Source: Streptosporangium brasiliense (GTDB lineage: Bacteria; Actinomycetota; Actinomycetes; Streptosporangiales; Streptosporangiaceae). From it: a DNA stretch of 64,000 nt. Shown piece by piece: positions 17,195-25,444 of this stretch (position 1 is its first letter; every line of letters starts with the position of its first letter). The stretch lies in NCBI RefSeq assembly GCF_030811595.1, contig NZ_JAUSRB010000002.1:434001-498000 (forward strand). Reading direction: 5' to 3'. The notes below the pieces were generated by a model, which saw only the letters and a program-made list of their open reading frames with translations, had not been told where the DNA came from and ran no database searches. Made by a program: the position numbers and the translations under genes.

Positions 17195-17946
17195 GCGGCC
17201 GGCTCCGGGGCGCGGACCTGGGCGGCCAGGCGGCCGGCGAGCTCCCGGGCGGTGCGGATCAGCAGGGAGCGGTCCAGGCGCCCGCCCCACTGGCCGCGCA
17301 GCAGCTCCGCGCCCTTGGGGTCGTGGGCGAGCCCGCTCACGAAGGCGGCCTCCCTGCCGGTGGCGGCGACGATCCGGCGGACCTCGTCGATCGTCGTGCG
17401 GTATTGCCGGGGGTCGGCGATCACCACCACCCCGACCTGCGGGTCGCGGGGCATCACCTGGAGGCGCTCGCGCAGGTGGGCGACGTGGTCCAGGCTCGCC
17501 CTGGTGAACAGCACCACCATCGCGGCCTCGGCGGTCAGCTCGGCCGTCTCGGGGTGGCCGCCGAGGCGGCCGCAGTCGGCCAGCACGTCGGCGTGGGGCA
17601 GGGCGGCCAGCGCCCGGCCGAGCGGGCCCCACAGCCACCTCAGCCCGGCGGCCTGCTCGCCGTGGGTCAGCCCGGTCAGCACGTCGAGGCCGCCGACGAT
17701 CTTCTGGGTGTGTTCGTAGACCTGGTCGGGGTGGAGGCCGCGGCGGGCGGTGGCGCCCAGGGTGAGCAGGCCCCGCCCGGGATTGAGCACGCCGCCGTCG
17801 GCGGCGGGCAGGCGGTAGGCGATGTCCCCGCCGGCGGGGTCGCACTCGGCCAGCAGCACCGGGCGCGGCCAGACCGCGCCGAGCGCGGTGGCCGCCGTGG
17901 TCACGCCCGGCGCCCCCTTGTCGGCGGCCAGCACGATGAGCGCCAC
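17191..17946 (-). CDS. TadZ/CpaE-like ParA-fold protein with degenerate Walker A
   Basis: 251 residues. The N-terminus MALIVLAADKGAPGVTTAA is in the place of a ParA/MinD deviant Walker A (KGGxGKTT), but the P-loop lysine is replaced: the second half reads GAPGVTT. The signature Lys near the start is kept (DKG). Downstream AECDPAGGDIAYR is the switch Asp region. In Tad loci a TadZ/CpaE protein localises the pilus machine, and several are reported to have atypical ATP sites. GTG start one base after the previous stop, in operon with tadA. Confidence 0.82.
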   Translation of the reverse strand: MALIVLAADKGAPGVTTAATALGAVWPRPVLLAECDPAGGDIAYRLPAADGGVLNPGRGLLTLGATARRGLHPDQVYEHTQKIVGGLDVLTGLTHGEQAAGLRWLWGPLGRALAALPHADVLADCGRLGGHPETAELTAEAAMVVLFTRASLDHVAHLRERLQVMPRDPQVGVVVIADPRQYRTTIDEVRRIVAATGREAAFVSGLAHDPKGAELLRGQWGGRLDRSLLIRTARELAGRLAAQVRAPEPAA

Positions 17947-17947
17947 G

Positions 17948-18649
17948 TCAGCGCGCTCCCGGCAGCTCGGCCAGGGCGATCTCGCCGTTGGAGGCGTAGG
18001 CGGCGATCGTCGGCGACACCGTGGCGTCCACGATGATCGTCACCTGGCCGGACAGGCCGCTCTTGCTCTGGCCTCCGACGCTGTGGACGAGCGCGGCCTG
18101 GGCGAGCACGCGGCTCTGGGCGCCGGCCCCGCCGCCCCGGCCCGGCACGTGGATGACCTGGACCCGGTCGCCCTGCGCCAGGTTGGCCGGGAGCTGGCCC
18201 GGTTTGAGCGCCAGGCCCACCCGTGCCTTGCCCGGGCCCAGCTCCGCGCTCGCCGAGACGACCATCTCCCTGGTCAGCAGGGTCCCGGGCAGCAGGGTGA
18301 CGCGGGCGTAGTGCTCCGAGACGCGGACGCTGTCGGCATAGGCCACGTAGCCGATGCCGGTGTCGGCGATCTGGACCTCCCGCATGGCGGCCCGGGGGAT
18401 GCGCTGGCCGGTGCCGACCTGCTGGACGATCTGGATCGCCGAGACCCGGTCCCCGCTGCGCAGGACCAGCAGGGTGGTGGCCAGCGCGCCGCCCAGGATG
18501 AGCAGCAGGGCCAGGGCCGCGAGTGCGGGCCTGCGCTCGCGCGGGGGGACGGGGAGCTTGCGCGACGCCGGTCCGGAAAGGGCGGCCGCCGGGCCTTGCC
18601 GCTCGGAGTTCACCGGGGGGCGGCTCGTTGGCTTCTCACTGGTCCTCAT
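17948..18649 (-). CDS. SAF-domain membrane protein, CpaB/RcpC-like
   Basis: 233 residues from the ATG at 18649. A GTG at 18676 would add nine. A basic, Pro-rich cytoplasmic N-terminus precedes one helix (ALAALALLLILGGALATTLL) and an extracytoplasmic SAF domain (QQVGTGQRIPRAAMREVQI, LLPGTLLTREMVV, GLALKPGQLPANLAQGDRV). CpaB/RcpC proteins with this fold are found at the head of many tad operons and are thought to bind peptidoglycan or carbohydrate. It is the first gene of the operon, so the promoter should lie in 18650-18985. Confidence 0.85.
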   Translation of the reverse strand: MRTSEKPTSRPPVNSERQGPAAALSGPASRKLPVPPRERRPALAALALLLILGGALATTLLVLRSGDRVSAIQIVQQVGTGQRIPRAAMREVQIADTGIGYVAYADSVRVSEHYARVTLLPGTLLTREMVVSASAELGPGKARVGLALKPGQLPANLAQGDRVQVIHVPGRGGGAGAQSRVLAQAALVHSVGGQSKSGLSGQVTIIVDATVSPTIAAYASNGEIALAELPGAR

Positions 18650-18985
18650 GGGCAGGGGGACTCCCAGAGTGATCACAATATGGGGACTACGTGGTCGAAT
18701 TTACGCCATTATGCGCACCGTGCCGATGAACTGCCGGACAAAAGCCAAGACCCATGCTCGTTTGATAGGAACGCCTCTGTCAACGCTGATCTGGAAGAAA
18801 CTGACGGTTTGGCTAGGTGACAGCTGACTTATCAAGGTGATAAGGGATGGATTAACCCACGTAACAGGCTTCCCACTATTTACACCTTTCATTCCGGCAA
18901 ATGTCTCGCCGCCTTCACTCCCCCGTCACCGGATCGCGCGTCTCCTACCACCCTGAACCCGTTCAAAATGTGCCATCCTTACGCC
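18650..18985. promoter_or_regulatory. A+T-rich divergent intergenic region with CTTATCA dyad
   Basis: A region of about 336 bases, much less G+C-rich than anything nearby, between the tad operon and the small gene at 18986. It contains a perfect inverted repeat CTTATCA (18828-18834) AGG TGATAAG (18838-18844). No convincing ORF: a 63-codon minus frame at 18701-18892 has random codon use. I read it as the control region for the tad operon and, on the other side, the eccC side. The dyad is a candidate operator. Confidence 0.5.
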
Positions 18986-19252
18986 ATGGCCAACTGGTTC
19001 AGGCGCGGCACACCGGGGTCAGGGCGGGTCCGGCTCCTCCGGACGGCGATCGGACGGCTACGCCGTCGCGGGGCCGAACGCGTCGCCGGCGCGCCGGCGA
19101 CGGGGCGGGTCGTCGCGGGGCTGCACCGCGCGGCGGCCGGGCTGGCGGAGGTCGCCTCCGAGGTCAGCGCGTACGCCGGACTGCTGGAGGAGAAGGCCGG
19201 CGAGCTCCACGCCCGGACCCGGGCCCGGCGGGACCCCACAGGTCCCGGCTGA
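18986..19252 (+). CDS. Small hypothetical protein upstream of eccC
   Basis: 88 residues from MANWFRRGTPGSG. An ATG at 18968 in frame would add six residues. Third codon positions are almost all G/C, so this is a real gene. An Arg-rich first half ([19 protein letters not shown]) leads to an Ala-rich amphipathic helix (GLHRAAAGLAEVASEVSAYA) and EEKAGELHARTRARRD, likely a coiled coil. No ribosome-binding site is evident, so it may be leaderless. Function unknown; its position before eccC suggests, but does not prove, a type VII link. Confidence 0.6.
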   Translation: MANWFRRGTPGSGRVRLLRTAIGRLRRRGAERVAGAPATGRVVAGLHRAAAGLAEVASEVSAYAGLLEEKAGELHARTRARRDPTGPG

Positions 19253-19253
19253 G

Positions 19254-19381
19254 TTTTCCACAGCTCCGCGCGGTGAATCCCCAGCCTCTCCGGAGCGCTC
19301 AAATCGGCAAACGCCCATTAAGAACGGCATAACCGGGCAACAGCGTCCGACAGTTGTCCACAGGCCGCCATGTTTTCCACA
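19254..19381 (+). promoter_or_regulatory. Cluster of three DnaA-box-like sequences upstream of eccC
   Basis: TTTTCCACA (19254-19262), TTGTCCACA (19354-19362) and TTTTCCACA (19373-19381), all in the same orientation within 128 non-coding bases. TTGTCCACA is the actinobacterial DnaA-box consensus and the other two differ by one base. The region also lies next to A+T-richer DNA. No dnaA, dnaN or parAB genes are near, so this is not recognisably oriC. Confidence 0.55.
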
Positions 19382-19477
19382 TACCGGCCCGTGCCCCACG
19401 GCATTGCCGCAAACAGCTCCTCCCGGACCGTTCCCACTCTGTACCTTGGACCGGGGCCCGACCCGAGGAGAGCGTCG

Positions 19478-22400
19478 ATGCGGATCATGCTCACCGTGCT
19501 CAGCGAGCACGCCGACCGCGATGTCATGGTCGAGGGGGACGAGACGACCACGGTGGCGCGGCTCGCGGAGTCGCTGGCCGGGCAGGGCGGCGAGCGGCCC
19601 ACCAACGTGGTGCGGCTGACACGGAGCAAGGCGCCTTACGGGCTGGGCCACGACTCCCCCGGCGCCACCCCTCCGACGCTCTGGCGCGACGGCCGTCCCC
19701 TGGACCCCGACGCCCCCGCGCTCGGCCTGCTCCGCGACGGCGACCTCGTCACCCTCGACCGCGACCTGGCCGGGGCGACGATGGCCGAGGAGCCCGGCGG
19801 CATCGTGGAGGTCCGGGTGATCGGCGGGCCCGCCGCCGGATCCGTGCACCGCCTCAGCCTGGGCGTCCACACCGTGGGCTCCGACCCCGCCTGCGCGGTG
19901 GCCGTCCCCGACCCCCGGCTGTCCGGCGAGGCCGCCGTGATCAGGCTCACCCCCGACGCCATCACCGTGGAACCCGGGGCGGGGGCCGTGGCGCTGCTGG
20001 CCGGCGAGCCCCTCGAAGGCCCGGCGCCGTGGCCCGAGCACGCCCTGCTGACCTGCGGCTCGACCGTGCTGACCCTGAAGGCCGTGGAGCCGCCCGACGC
20101 GCATCTGGACGCCCAGCCCGACGGCGGGCTCGCCTACAACCGGCCGCCCCGGCTCCGCGCCCCGGACGGCGAGCGGCGCTTCGAGGTCCCGGCCGAGCCC
20201 AAGCGCGCCGAGACCATGCGGCTGCAGCTGCTGACCGCCTTCCTGCCCGCCGGGCTGGGGCTGGCCATGGCCTGGGCGTTCAAAACGTGGTATTTCCTGC
20301 TGTTCGCGCTGATGACCCCACTGATCATGATCGGTCAGTGGTGGAGCGACCGGCGGCACGGCCGCAAGCAGTACCGCCAGCAGGTCAAGCAGTACAAGGA
20401 GCGGCTGAAGGCGTTCGAGGCCGCCGTGGAGGAGGCCCGCGCCGCCGACGAGACCCGCCGCCGGGCCGCCGCGCCCGACCCCGCCGAGGTGCTGCTCACC
20501 GCGACCGGCCCCCGGCGGCGGCTGTGGGAGCGCCGCGACCACGACCCCGACGCGCTCCGCCTCCGGGTCGGCCTCGCCGACCTCCCCGCCGCCCTGGAGT
20601 TCGTCCCCGAGCGCTCCGCCCCGCTCGACGGCCCGCTGCCCGAACTCCCGACCTGCCACGCGGTCCCGGTGGCGCTGGTCATGCGCCGCCTGGGCGTGGC
20701 CGGCCTGACCGGACCGCGGCAGGCGACGGCCGGCCTGGCCCGCTGGCTGGTCGGCCAGGCCGCCGCCCTGCACAGCCCGCGCGACCTGGCGATCGTGGTG
20801 CTGTCGGCGCACGGCGACGGCGACGAGCGCTGGAACTGGGTCCGCTGGCTGCCGCACAGCGCCCCGCACGGCGGCGAGGACTGCGTGGCGCTGGTCGGCG
20901 CCGACCCGGAGGCGGCCGCCCGCCGGGTGAGCGAGCTGACCAGGCTGATCGACGAGCGTCTCGGCGAGGAGGAGAGCCCGTCGGCCAAGCTCGCCCGCGT
21001 CCCGACCGGCTGGGGTGACCTCGGCGGCGGCCCGGGGGCGGCGGAGGCCGCCCCGGTCTACGACGAGCGCCCCTACGACGTGCTGGTCGTCCTGGACGGC
21101 GCCCAGGTCCTGCGCGCGCTGCCCGGCATGCCGCAGGTGCTCCGCCAGGGCCCCCGGGCGGGCGTCTACACCCTGGCCGTCGACGACGACCAGCGGCTGC
21201 TGCCCGAGGAGTGCGCCACCGTCGCCGCCGTGACGGACGGCGGCATGATACGGCTGCGCGGCGGCGGCCTGGACGACCTCGGCGAGATCCTGGCCGACCA
21301 GGTCTCGGTCACCTGGTGCGACCGGCTCGCCCGCTCCCTGGCCCCCATCCGCGACGTCAGCCGGGACGACTCGGCCCTGGCCCTGCCCGGCTCCGCGCGG
21401 CTGCTGGAGCTGCTGGAGCTGCCCTCGGTGTCGGGCGCGGCCCTCGCCGAGCGCTGGGGCCGGAGCACCGAGGCCGTGATCGGGGCCGGCCCCGACGGGC
21501 CGTTCTCCGTCGACCTGCGGGTGGACGGGCCGCACGCGCTCATCGCGGGCACCACGGGCGCGGGCAAGTCCGAGCTGCTGCAGACCCTGATCTGCTCGCT
21601 CGCGGTGGCCAACCGGCCCGACGAGATGACGTTCGTGCTGATCGACTACAAGGGCGGGGCCGCCTTCAAGGAGTGCGTACGGCTCCCGCACACGGTCGGC
21701 ATGGTCAGCGACCTGGACGGCCACCTGACGCAGCGGGCCCTGACGTCCCTGGCCGCCGAGATCCGCCGCCGGGAGCGGCTGCTGCTGGCCGCCGGGGCCA
21801 AGGACATCGAGGACTACCACGCGATCCGCGACACGCGGGCGGCCCGCGCCTCCCGCGACCTGCTCGTGGCCGGCGGCAGGACACCGGCCGGGCCGCTGCG
21901 CGGGCGCGCCGGACCGCCGGCCGCGCTGCCCCGGCTGGTGCTGGTCATCGACGAGTTCGCGGCGATGGTGAGCGAGCTGCCCGACTTCATGACCGGGCTG
22001 GTGGACATCGCCAGGCGGGGCCGTTCGCTCGGCATCCACCTCATCCTGGCCACCCAGCGGCCCGGCGGCGTGGTCACCGCCGACATCCAGGCGAACACCT
22101 CGCTGCGGATCGCGCTGCGGGTGACCGACGCCGCCGAGTCCGCCGACGTCATCGGCCGGCCGGACGCCTCGCACATCCCCAAGTCGGCCCCCGGCCGGTG
22201 CTACGTGAAGTCGGGCGCGGGCGCGGCGACGGCCGTGCAGACGGCCCGGATCGGCGGCCGGAGCCCCGGGGGCTCCGCCGAGGTCAGGGCACGGGTGACG
22301 GAGGTCGGCTGGCGGGCCCTGGGACAGCCGCTGCCGGCGCCCGGGACGGCCCCCGAGGGCTCACCGGTCACCGACCTGTCCATACTCGCCGACGCCCTGG

Positions 22401-24061
22401 CCGACGCCGCCCGCATCGCCGGGGTGCCGCGGCAGCCCAGCCCCTGGCTCCCGCCGCTCGGCGACCTCGTGGTCGCCCCCGGCCTGGCCGACCCGCCCGG
22501 CGGTGCGCCGCCGTACCGGGCGGGGGCGGAGGAGGTGCCGCCGCTGCCGTTCGGGGTGACGGACCTGCCGTGGGCGCAGGACCGGCGGGCGCTGACGCTG
22601 GACCTCGCCCACGGGGGGCACCTGCTGCTGGCCGGCGCCTCGCGGAGCGGGCGCTCCACCGCGCTGCGCACGCTGGCCGGGGCGATCGCGGCCGGGGCGT
22701 CCCCGCAGGACGTGCACGTGCACGCGATCGACTGCGGTTCGGGGGCGCTGCTGCCGCTGATGGCGATGCCGCACTGCGGGGCGGTGGTGACCCGCGACCA
22801 GCTCGACCGGGTGGAGCGGCTGCTGGCCCGCCTGCGCGCCGAGGTCGGGCGGCGCCAGCAGCTGCTGGCCGAGGCCGGATACGCGTCGCTGGCCGAGCTG
22901 CGCGCCGCCGCCGGGGGCCCGCGGCTGCCCTGGCTGGTGCTGATGCTCGACCGGTGGGAGGGATACGTCGCCGCCTTCGAGGGCTACGACTACGGGCGGC
23001 TGATCGAGTCGCTGATGCAGCTGCTCCGGGAGGGCCCGGCGGTCGGGCTGCGCGCCGTGGTGACCGGCGACCGCTCGGCGCTGATCGGGCAGATCTCCAC
23101 GGTCTTCGACGACCGGCTGATCCTGCGGCTGGCCGACCCGGCCGACTACGGCCTGGCCGGGCTGCCCGTCAAGGACCTGCCGGCCACGCTCGCCCCCGGC
23201 CGCGCCCTGTCCACCGGCGAGCACGGCCTCGCCGAGAGCCAGATCTCCCTGCTCTGCGACGACCCCTCCGGGCCGGCCCAGGTCGGCGCGCTCCAGGCGC
23301 TGGCCCGCGCGGTGCCCGCCCGCTTCGCCGGGGACGCGGCGGCGGGGCCCGGCGGGTGGCTCTGGGACTGCGAGCCGCCCCTGCGGGTGGACGCGCTGCC
23401 CATGCGGATCACCGCGGCGCAGGCGCTGGAGCTGGCGCCGTCCTTCGAGCCTCCCTCGCCCCTGTGGGCACTGCTCGGCGCCGGAGGCGACTCGCTGGCC
23501 CCGCTCGGCGTCGACCTGCTCGCCCACGGGCCCGGCGCGGTCGTCGCGGGCCCCTCCAGGTCCGGCCGCTCCTCGGCGCTGCTGACCGCCGCCCGCTCCC
23601 TGCTGGCGCGGGGCACGCCCGTGGCCCTGGTCACCCCCCGGCGCAGCCCGCTCAGCACGCTGGTGGACGCCCCGGGGGTGCTGGCCGTACTCGGCGCGGA
23701 CGGCGACCTGCCCGAGGCACTGGCGGGGCAGGAGCGGTATGTGGTGATCGTCGACGACGCCGAGCTGATCTCCGCCGACACCCCCCTGGGCACGGCCCTG
23801 GAGCAGGTGCTCCGGACCGGCCGCGACGGCGAGCACGGCCTGATCATCGCGGGCACCACCGGCGACCTGACCACCGCCTACCGCGGCTTCGTCGCCGAGG
23901 CCCGCAAGGCCCGCACGGGTCTGCTGCTGTCGGTCCAGAGCCCCGCCGACGGCGACCTGTTCACGATCCGGCTGCCCCGCGGCGCGGTCGGCGGCCCGCC
24001 CGGCCGGGGCCTGCTGGTCACCCTGGGGTCGGTGACCCCCGTCCAGACGGCCGTGACCTGA
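19478..24061 (+). CDS. eccC: Type VII secretion FtsK/SpoIIIE ATPase EccC with ubiquitin-like and FHA-like N-terminus
   Basis: 1527 residues. The ATG at 19478 has GAGGAG seven bases upstream; the frame is open further up. N-terminal ~90 residues look like a YukD-type ubiquitin-like domain (LWRDGRPLDPDAPALGLLRD), and ~105-185 like an FHA fold (LGVHTVGSDPACAVAVPDPR). Two helices follow near 250-290. Then come three FtsK-like domains: D1 has a full Walker A (GTTGAGKSE, ~residue 690) and Walker B (LVLVIDEFAAM). D2 and D3 have Arg for the P-loop Lys (GASRSGRST ~1051; GPSRSGRSS ~1356). This matches EccC, in which the later domains are degenerate and D3 contacts substrate. Motor of a WXG100 export system. 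Confidence 0.93.
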   Translation: MRIMLTVLSEHADRDVMVEGDETTTVARLAESLAGQGGERPTNVVRLTRSKAPYGLGHDSPGATPPTLWRDGRPLDPDAPALGLLRDGDLVTLDRDLAGATMAEEPGGIVEVRVIGGPAAGSVHRLSLGVHTVGSDPACAVAVPDPRLSGEAAVIRLTPDAITVEPGAGAVALLAGEPLEGPAPWPEHALLTCGSTVLTLKAVEPPDAHLDAQPDGGLAYNRPPRLRAPDGERRFEVPAEPKRAETMRLQLLTAFLPAGLGLAMAWAFKTWYFLLFALMTPLIMIGQWWSDRRHGRKQYRQQVKQYKERLKAFEAAVEEARAADETRRRAAAPDPAEVLLTATGPRRRLWERRDHDPDALRLRVGLADLPAALEFVPERSAPLDGPLPELPTCHAVPVALVMRRLGVAGLTGPRQATAGLARWLVGQAAALHSPRDLAIVVLSAHGDGDERWNWVRWLPHSAPHGGEDCVALVGADPEAAARRVSELTRLIDERLGEEESPSAKLARVPTGWGDLGGGPGAAEAAPVYDERPYDVLVVLDGAQVLRALPGMPQVLRQGPRAGVYTLAVDDDQRLLPEECATVAAVTDGGMIRLRGGGLDDLGEILADQVSVTWCDRLARSLAPIRDVSRDDSALALPGSARLLELLELPSVSGAALAERWGRSTEAVIGAGPDGPFSVDLRVDGPHALIAGTTGAGKSELLQTLICSLAVANRPDEMTFVLIDYKGGAAFKECVRLPHTVGMVSDLDGHLTQRALTSLAAEIRRRERLLLAAGAKDIEDYHAIRDTRAARASRDLLVAGGRTPAGPLRGRAGPPAALPRLVLVIDEFAAMVSELPDFMTGLVDIARRGRSLGIHLILATQRPGGVVTADIQANTSLRIALRVTDAAESADVIGRPDASHIPKSAPGRCYVKSGAGAATAVQTARIGGRSPGGSAEVRARVTEVGWRALGQPLPAPGTAPEGSPVTDLSILADALADAARIAGVPRQPSPWLPPLGDLVVAPGLADPPGGAPPYRAGAEEVPPLPFGVTDLPWAQDRRALTLDLAHGGHLLLAGASRSGRSTALRTLAGAIAAGASPQDVHVHAIDCGSGALLPLMAMPHCGAVVTRDQLDRVERLLARLRAEVGRRQQLLAEAGYASLAELRAAAGGPRLPWLVLMLDRWEGYVAAFEGYDYGRLIESLMQLLREGPAVGLRAVVTGDRSALIGQISTVFDDRLILRLADPADYGLAGLPVKDLPATLAPGRALSTGEHGLAESQISLLCDDPSGPAQVGALQALARAVPARFAGDAAAGPGGWLWDCEPPLRVDALPMRITAAQALELAPSFEPPSPLWALLGAGGDSLAPLGVDLLAHGPGAVVAGPSRSGRSSALLTAARSLLARGTPVALVTPRRSPLSTLVDAPGVLAVLGADGDLPEALAGQERYVVIVDDAELISADTPLGTALEQVLRTGRDGEHGLIIAGTTGDLTTAYRGFVAEARKARTGLLLSVQSPADGDLFTIRLPRGAVGGPPGRGLLVTLGSVTPVQTAVT

Positions 24062-24073
24062 GGGGCCCGCGCA

Positions 24074-24115
24074 CGCCGAGACGCCCCGGCCCACCCGGGC
24101 CGGGGCGTCTCGGCG
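24074..24115. terminator. Strong bidirectional hairpin between eccC and the WXG100 gene
   Basis: A perfect 19-bp stem (24074-24092 with 24097-24115) around an ACCC loop, twelve bases after the eccC stop and seven before the stop of the convergent WXG100 gene. It is very G+C-rich and has no T-tract. Position and symmetry make it a shared terminator. Confidence 0.9.
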
Positions 24116-24121
24116 GTCCGG

Positions 24122-24394
24122 CTATCGGGTGGCGGACTCGATGTTGCCGCGGTAGGTGTTGATGACCCGGGACGCCTCGGCGAGCTCCTCGGACATGCGC
24201 TGGAAGGCGGCGCGGTAGTTCTGCCACGCCTCGGTGAACCGCTGGGCGCCGGGACCGGTCCAGGCGGTGCCGACCTTGCCGGCCTCCCGGTCGAGGGCGG
24301 CCATGGTGGCCCGCACCTGGTCTGCCTGCTGGGTGAACTGGGTGGCCATCTGCTGCATTTCCGCGGGATTGCCGCCGAGCAAGTTCTGGCTCAT
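24122..24394 (-). CDS. WXG100-family type VII secretion substrate
   Basis: 90 residues, typical ESAT-6/WXG100 length. Two predicted helices flank the hairpin motif W-T-G (VGTAWTGPGAQRFTEAWQNY). The start MSQNLLGGNPAEMQQMA follows AAGGAG seven bases upstream; an upstream in-frame start at 24433 has none. It would be exported, probably as a dimer, by the EccC machine encoded convergently. Only one WXG100 gene is present here, so it may homodimerise. Confidence 0.93.
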   Translation of the reverse strand: MSQNLLGGNPAEMQQMATQFTQQADQVRATMAALDREAGKVGTAWTGPGAQRFTEAWQNYRAAFQRMSEELAEASRVINTYRGNIESATR

Positions 24395-24566
24395 GCCAGT
24401 CTCCTTCGGGATCGGTGTCGGGGGGCTCACCAAACGAAATCACGATAGGCGAGTGGATCACAGTGATACCGGGATTATGCCGAGCGGCTATGGACCTTCC
24501 CGGACGTCCGGAGAAGCTAACGTTCCTTTTCACCTTGATTTTCTGTGACGTGAGGAGTCATGGACA
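24395..24566. promoter_or_regulatory. Divergent promoter region of WXG100 and SDR genes with ATCAC-A-GTGAT dyad
   Basis: The 172 non-coding bases are lower in G+C. They contain the perfect dyad ATCAC A GTGAT (24457-24467), a candidate operator. The SDR gene start (GTG at 24567) is preceded by TGAGGAGTCA as ribosome-binding site. Confidence 0.45.
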
Positions 24567-25286
24567 GTGCGTGAGATTGTGGTGACGGGCGGAGGCACCG
24601 GGATCGGCGCCGCCGTCGCGGCGGCGTTCGCCGCGCAGGGAGACCGGGTGACCATCACCGGACGGCGGGAACAGGTGCTCAAGGAGACGGCCGACCGGCT
24701 GGGCCTCTCCTACGTGGCGTTCAACGCGGCCAACCCGGTCGCGGTGGGCGAGGCCCTGGACCGGCTGCCGGCCCGGGTCGACGTGCTGGTCAACAACGCG
24801 GGCGGGAACACCAACCTGGACCGCGCGCCCGGCGACGACCTGATGGACGTGGCCGAGAGCTGGTGGGCCAACCTCAACGCCAACCTGATGTCGGCCGTGC
24901 TGGTCACCAGCGCGCTGACCCCCCGCCTGGCCGACCACGGCCGGATCGTCACGGTCGGCTCGATCGCGGCCCGGGGCACCGGTTCCGGCTCGTACGGCGC
25001 GGCCAAGGCCGCCGTGGAGGCGTGGACCGCCGATCTGGCCGCCGAGCTCGGCCCGCGCGGCGTCACCGCCAACGTGGTCTCCCCCGGCCTGATCGTGGAC
25101 ACCGAGTTCTTCCGCGGCCGCCTCACCGAGGAGGGGGTGCGGCGCCGGGTGGAGAGCACCAGGAACGGGCGCCCCGGCACGCCCGACGACGTCGCGGCCA
25201 CGGTGAGCTTCCTGGCCTCCCCCGAGGCCCGGCACATCACCGGCCAGGTCGTCCACGTCAACGGCGGCGCGTACCTCGGCAGGTAG
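24567..25286 (+). CDS. Short-chain dehydrogenase/reductase (SDR)
   Basis: 239 residues, classical SDR. The NAD(P) motif TGGGTGIG is at residues 7-14, VNNAGG near 75 and the catalytic Ser region GSIAARGTG near 132. YGAAKAA gives the Tyr-x-x-x-Lys pair, and a [13 protein letters not shown]-terminus follows. ITGRREQ after beta-2 (Arg residues) suggests NADP preference. Similar proteins are FabG-like 3-oxoacyl reductases or sugar dehydrogenases; the substrate is not readable. It lies just upstream of the carboxylase alpha gene but is separated from it by a 158-base region. Confidence 0.9.
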   Translation: MREIVVTGGGTGIGAAVAAAFAAQGDRVTITGRREQVLKETADRLGLSYVAFNAANPVAVGEALDRLPARVDVLVNNAGGNTNLDRAPGDDLMDVAESWWANLNANLMSAVLVTSALTPRLADHGRIVTVGSIAARGTGSGSYGAAKAAVEAWTADLAAELGPRGVTANVVSPGLIVDTEFFRGRLTEEGVRRRVESTRNGRPGTPDDVAATVSFLASPEARHITGQVVHVNGGAYLGR

Positions 25287-25311
25287 GACCCAGCCGTGCC
25301 CGGCGATCAGG

Positions 25312-25411
25312 GGGCGCTTACACTCCCATGAAGGCCCGCCGGCACCGAAGGACGGCCCCGGCCCCGGCCGCTGTGCGGGCGTTTAAACTCCCTTGGAGGC
25401 CCGCCGGCCCC
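25312..25411. repeat. Two 35-bp imperfect direct repeats upstream of the carboxylase alpha gene
   Basis: Copies at 25312-25346 and 25377-25411, 65 bases apart, match at 30 of 35 positions. The shared core runs GGGCG-TTA-ACTCCC-TG-AGGCCCGCCGGC. The second copy reads GGGCGTTTAAACTCCC and is about 34 bases from the GTG start. They are in non-coding DNA and could be paired operators or a duplicated promoter. Confidence 0.75.
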
Positions 25412-25444
25412 TTGTTCGCACATGTACGGAAGGGAACGACGTCG

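Noticed and set aside
18701..18892. 63-codon minus-strand ORF in the tad control region
   Set aside because: A+T-rich, random third positions, no ribosome-binding site; lies in a promoter-like region.
19254..19381. Chromosomal origin of replication
   Set aside because: Only three DnaA-like boxes, and no dnaA, dnaN, gyrB or parAB genes nearby.
4726..25311. Integrated mobile element or genomic island with attachment sites
   Set aside because: No integrase, transposase, tRNA gene or flanking direct repeat found; kept only as a synteny observation.
24863..25444. N-terminal extension of the carboxylase alpha chain
   Set aside because: This part of the open frame lies over the SDR gene in another frame and is Arg/Gly/Pro-rich; homology starts at the GTG at 25445.
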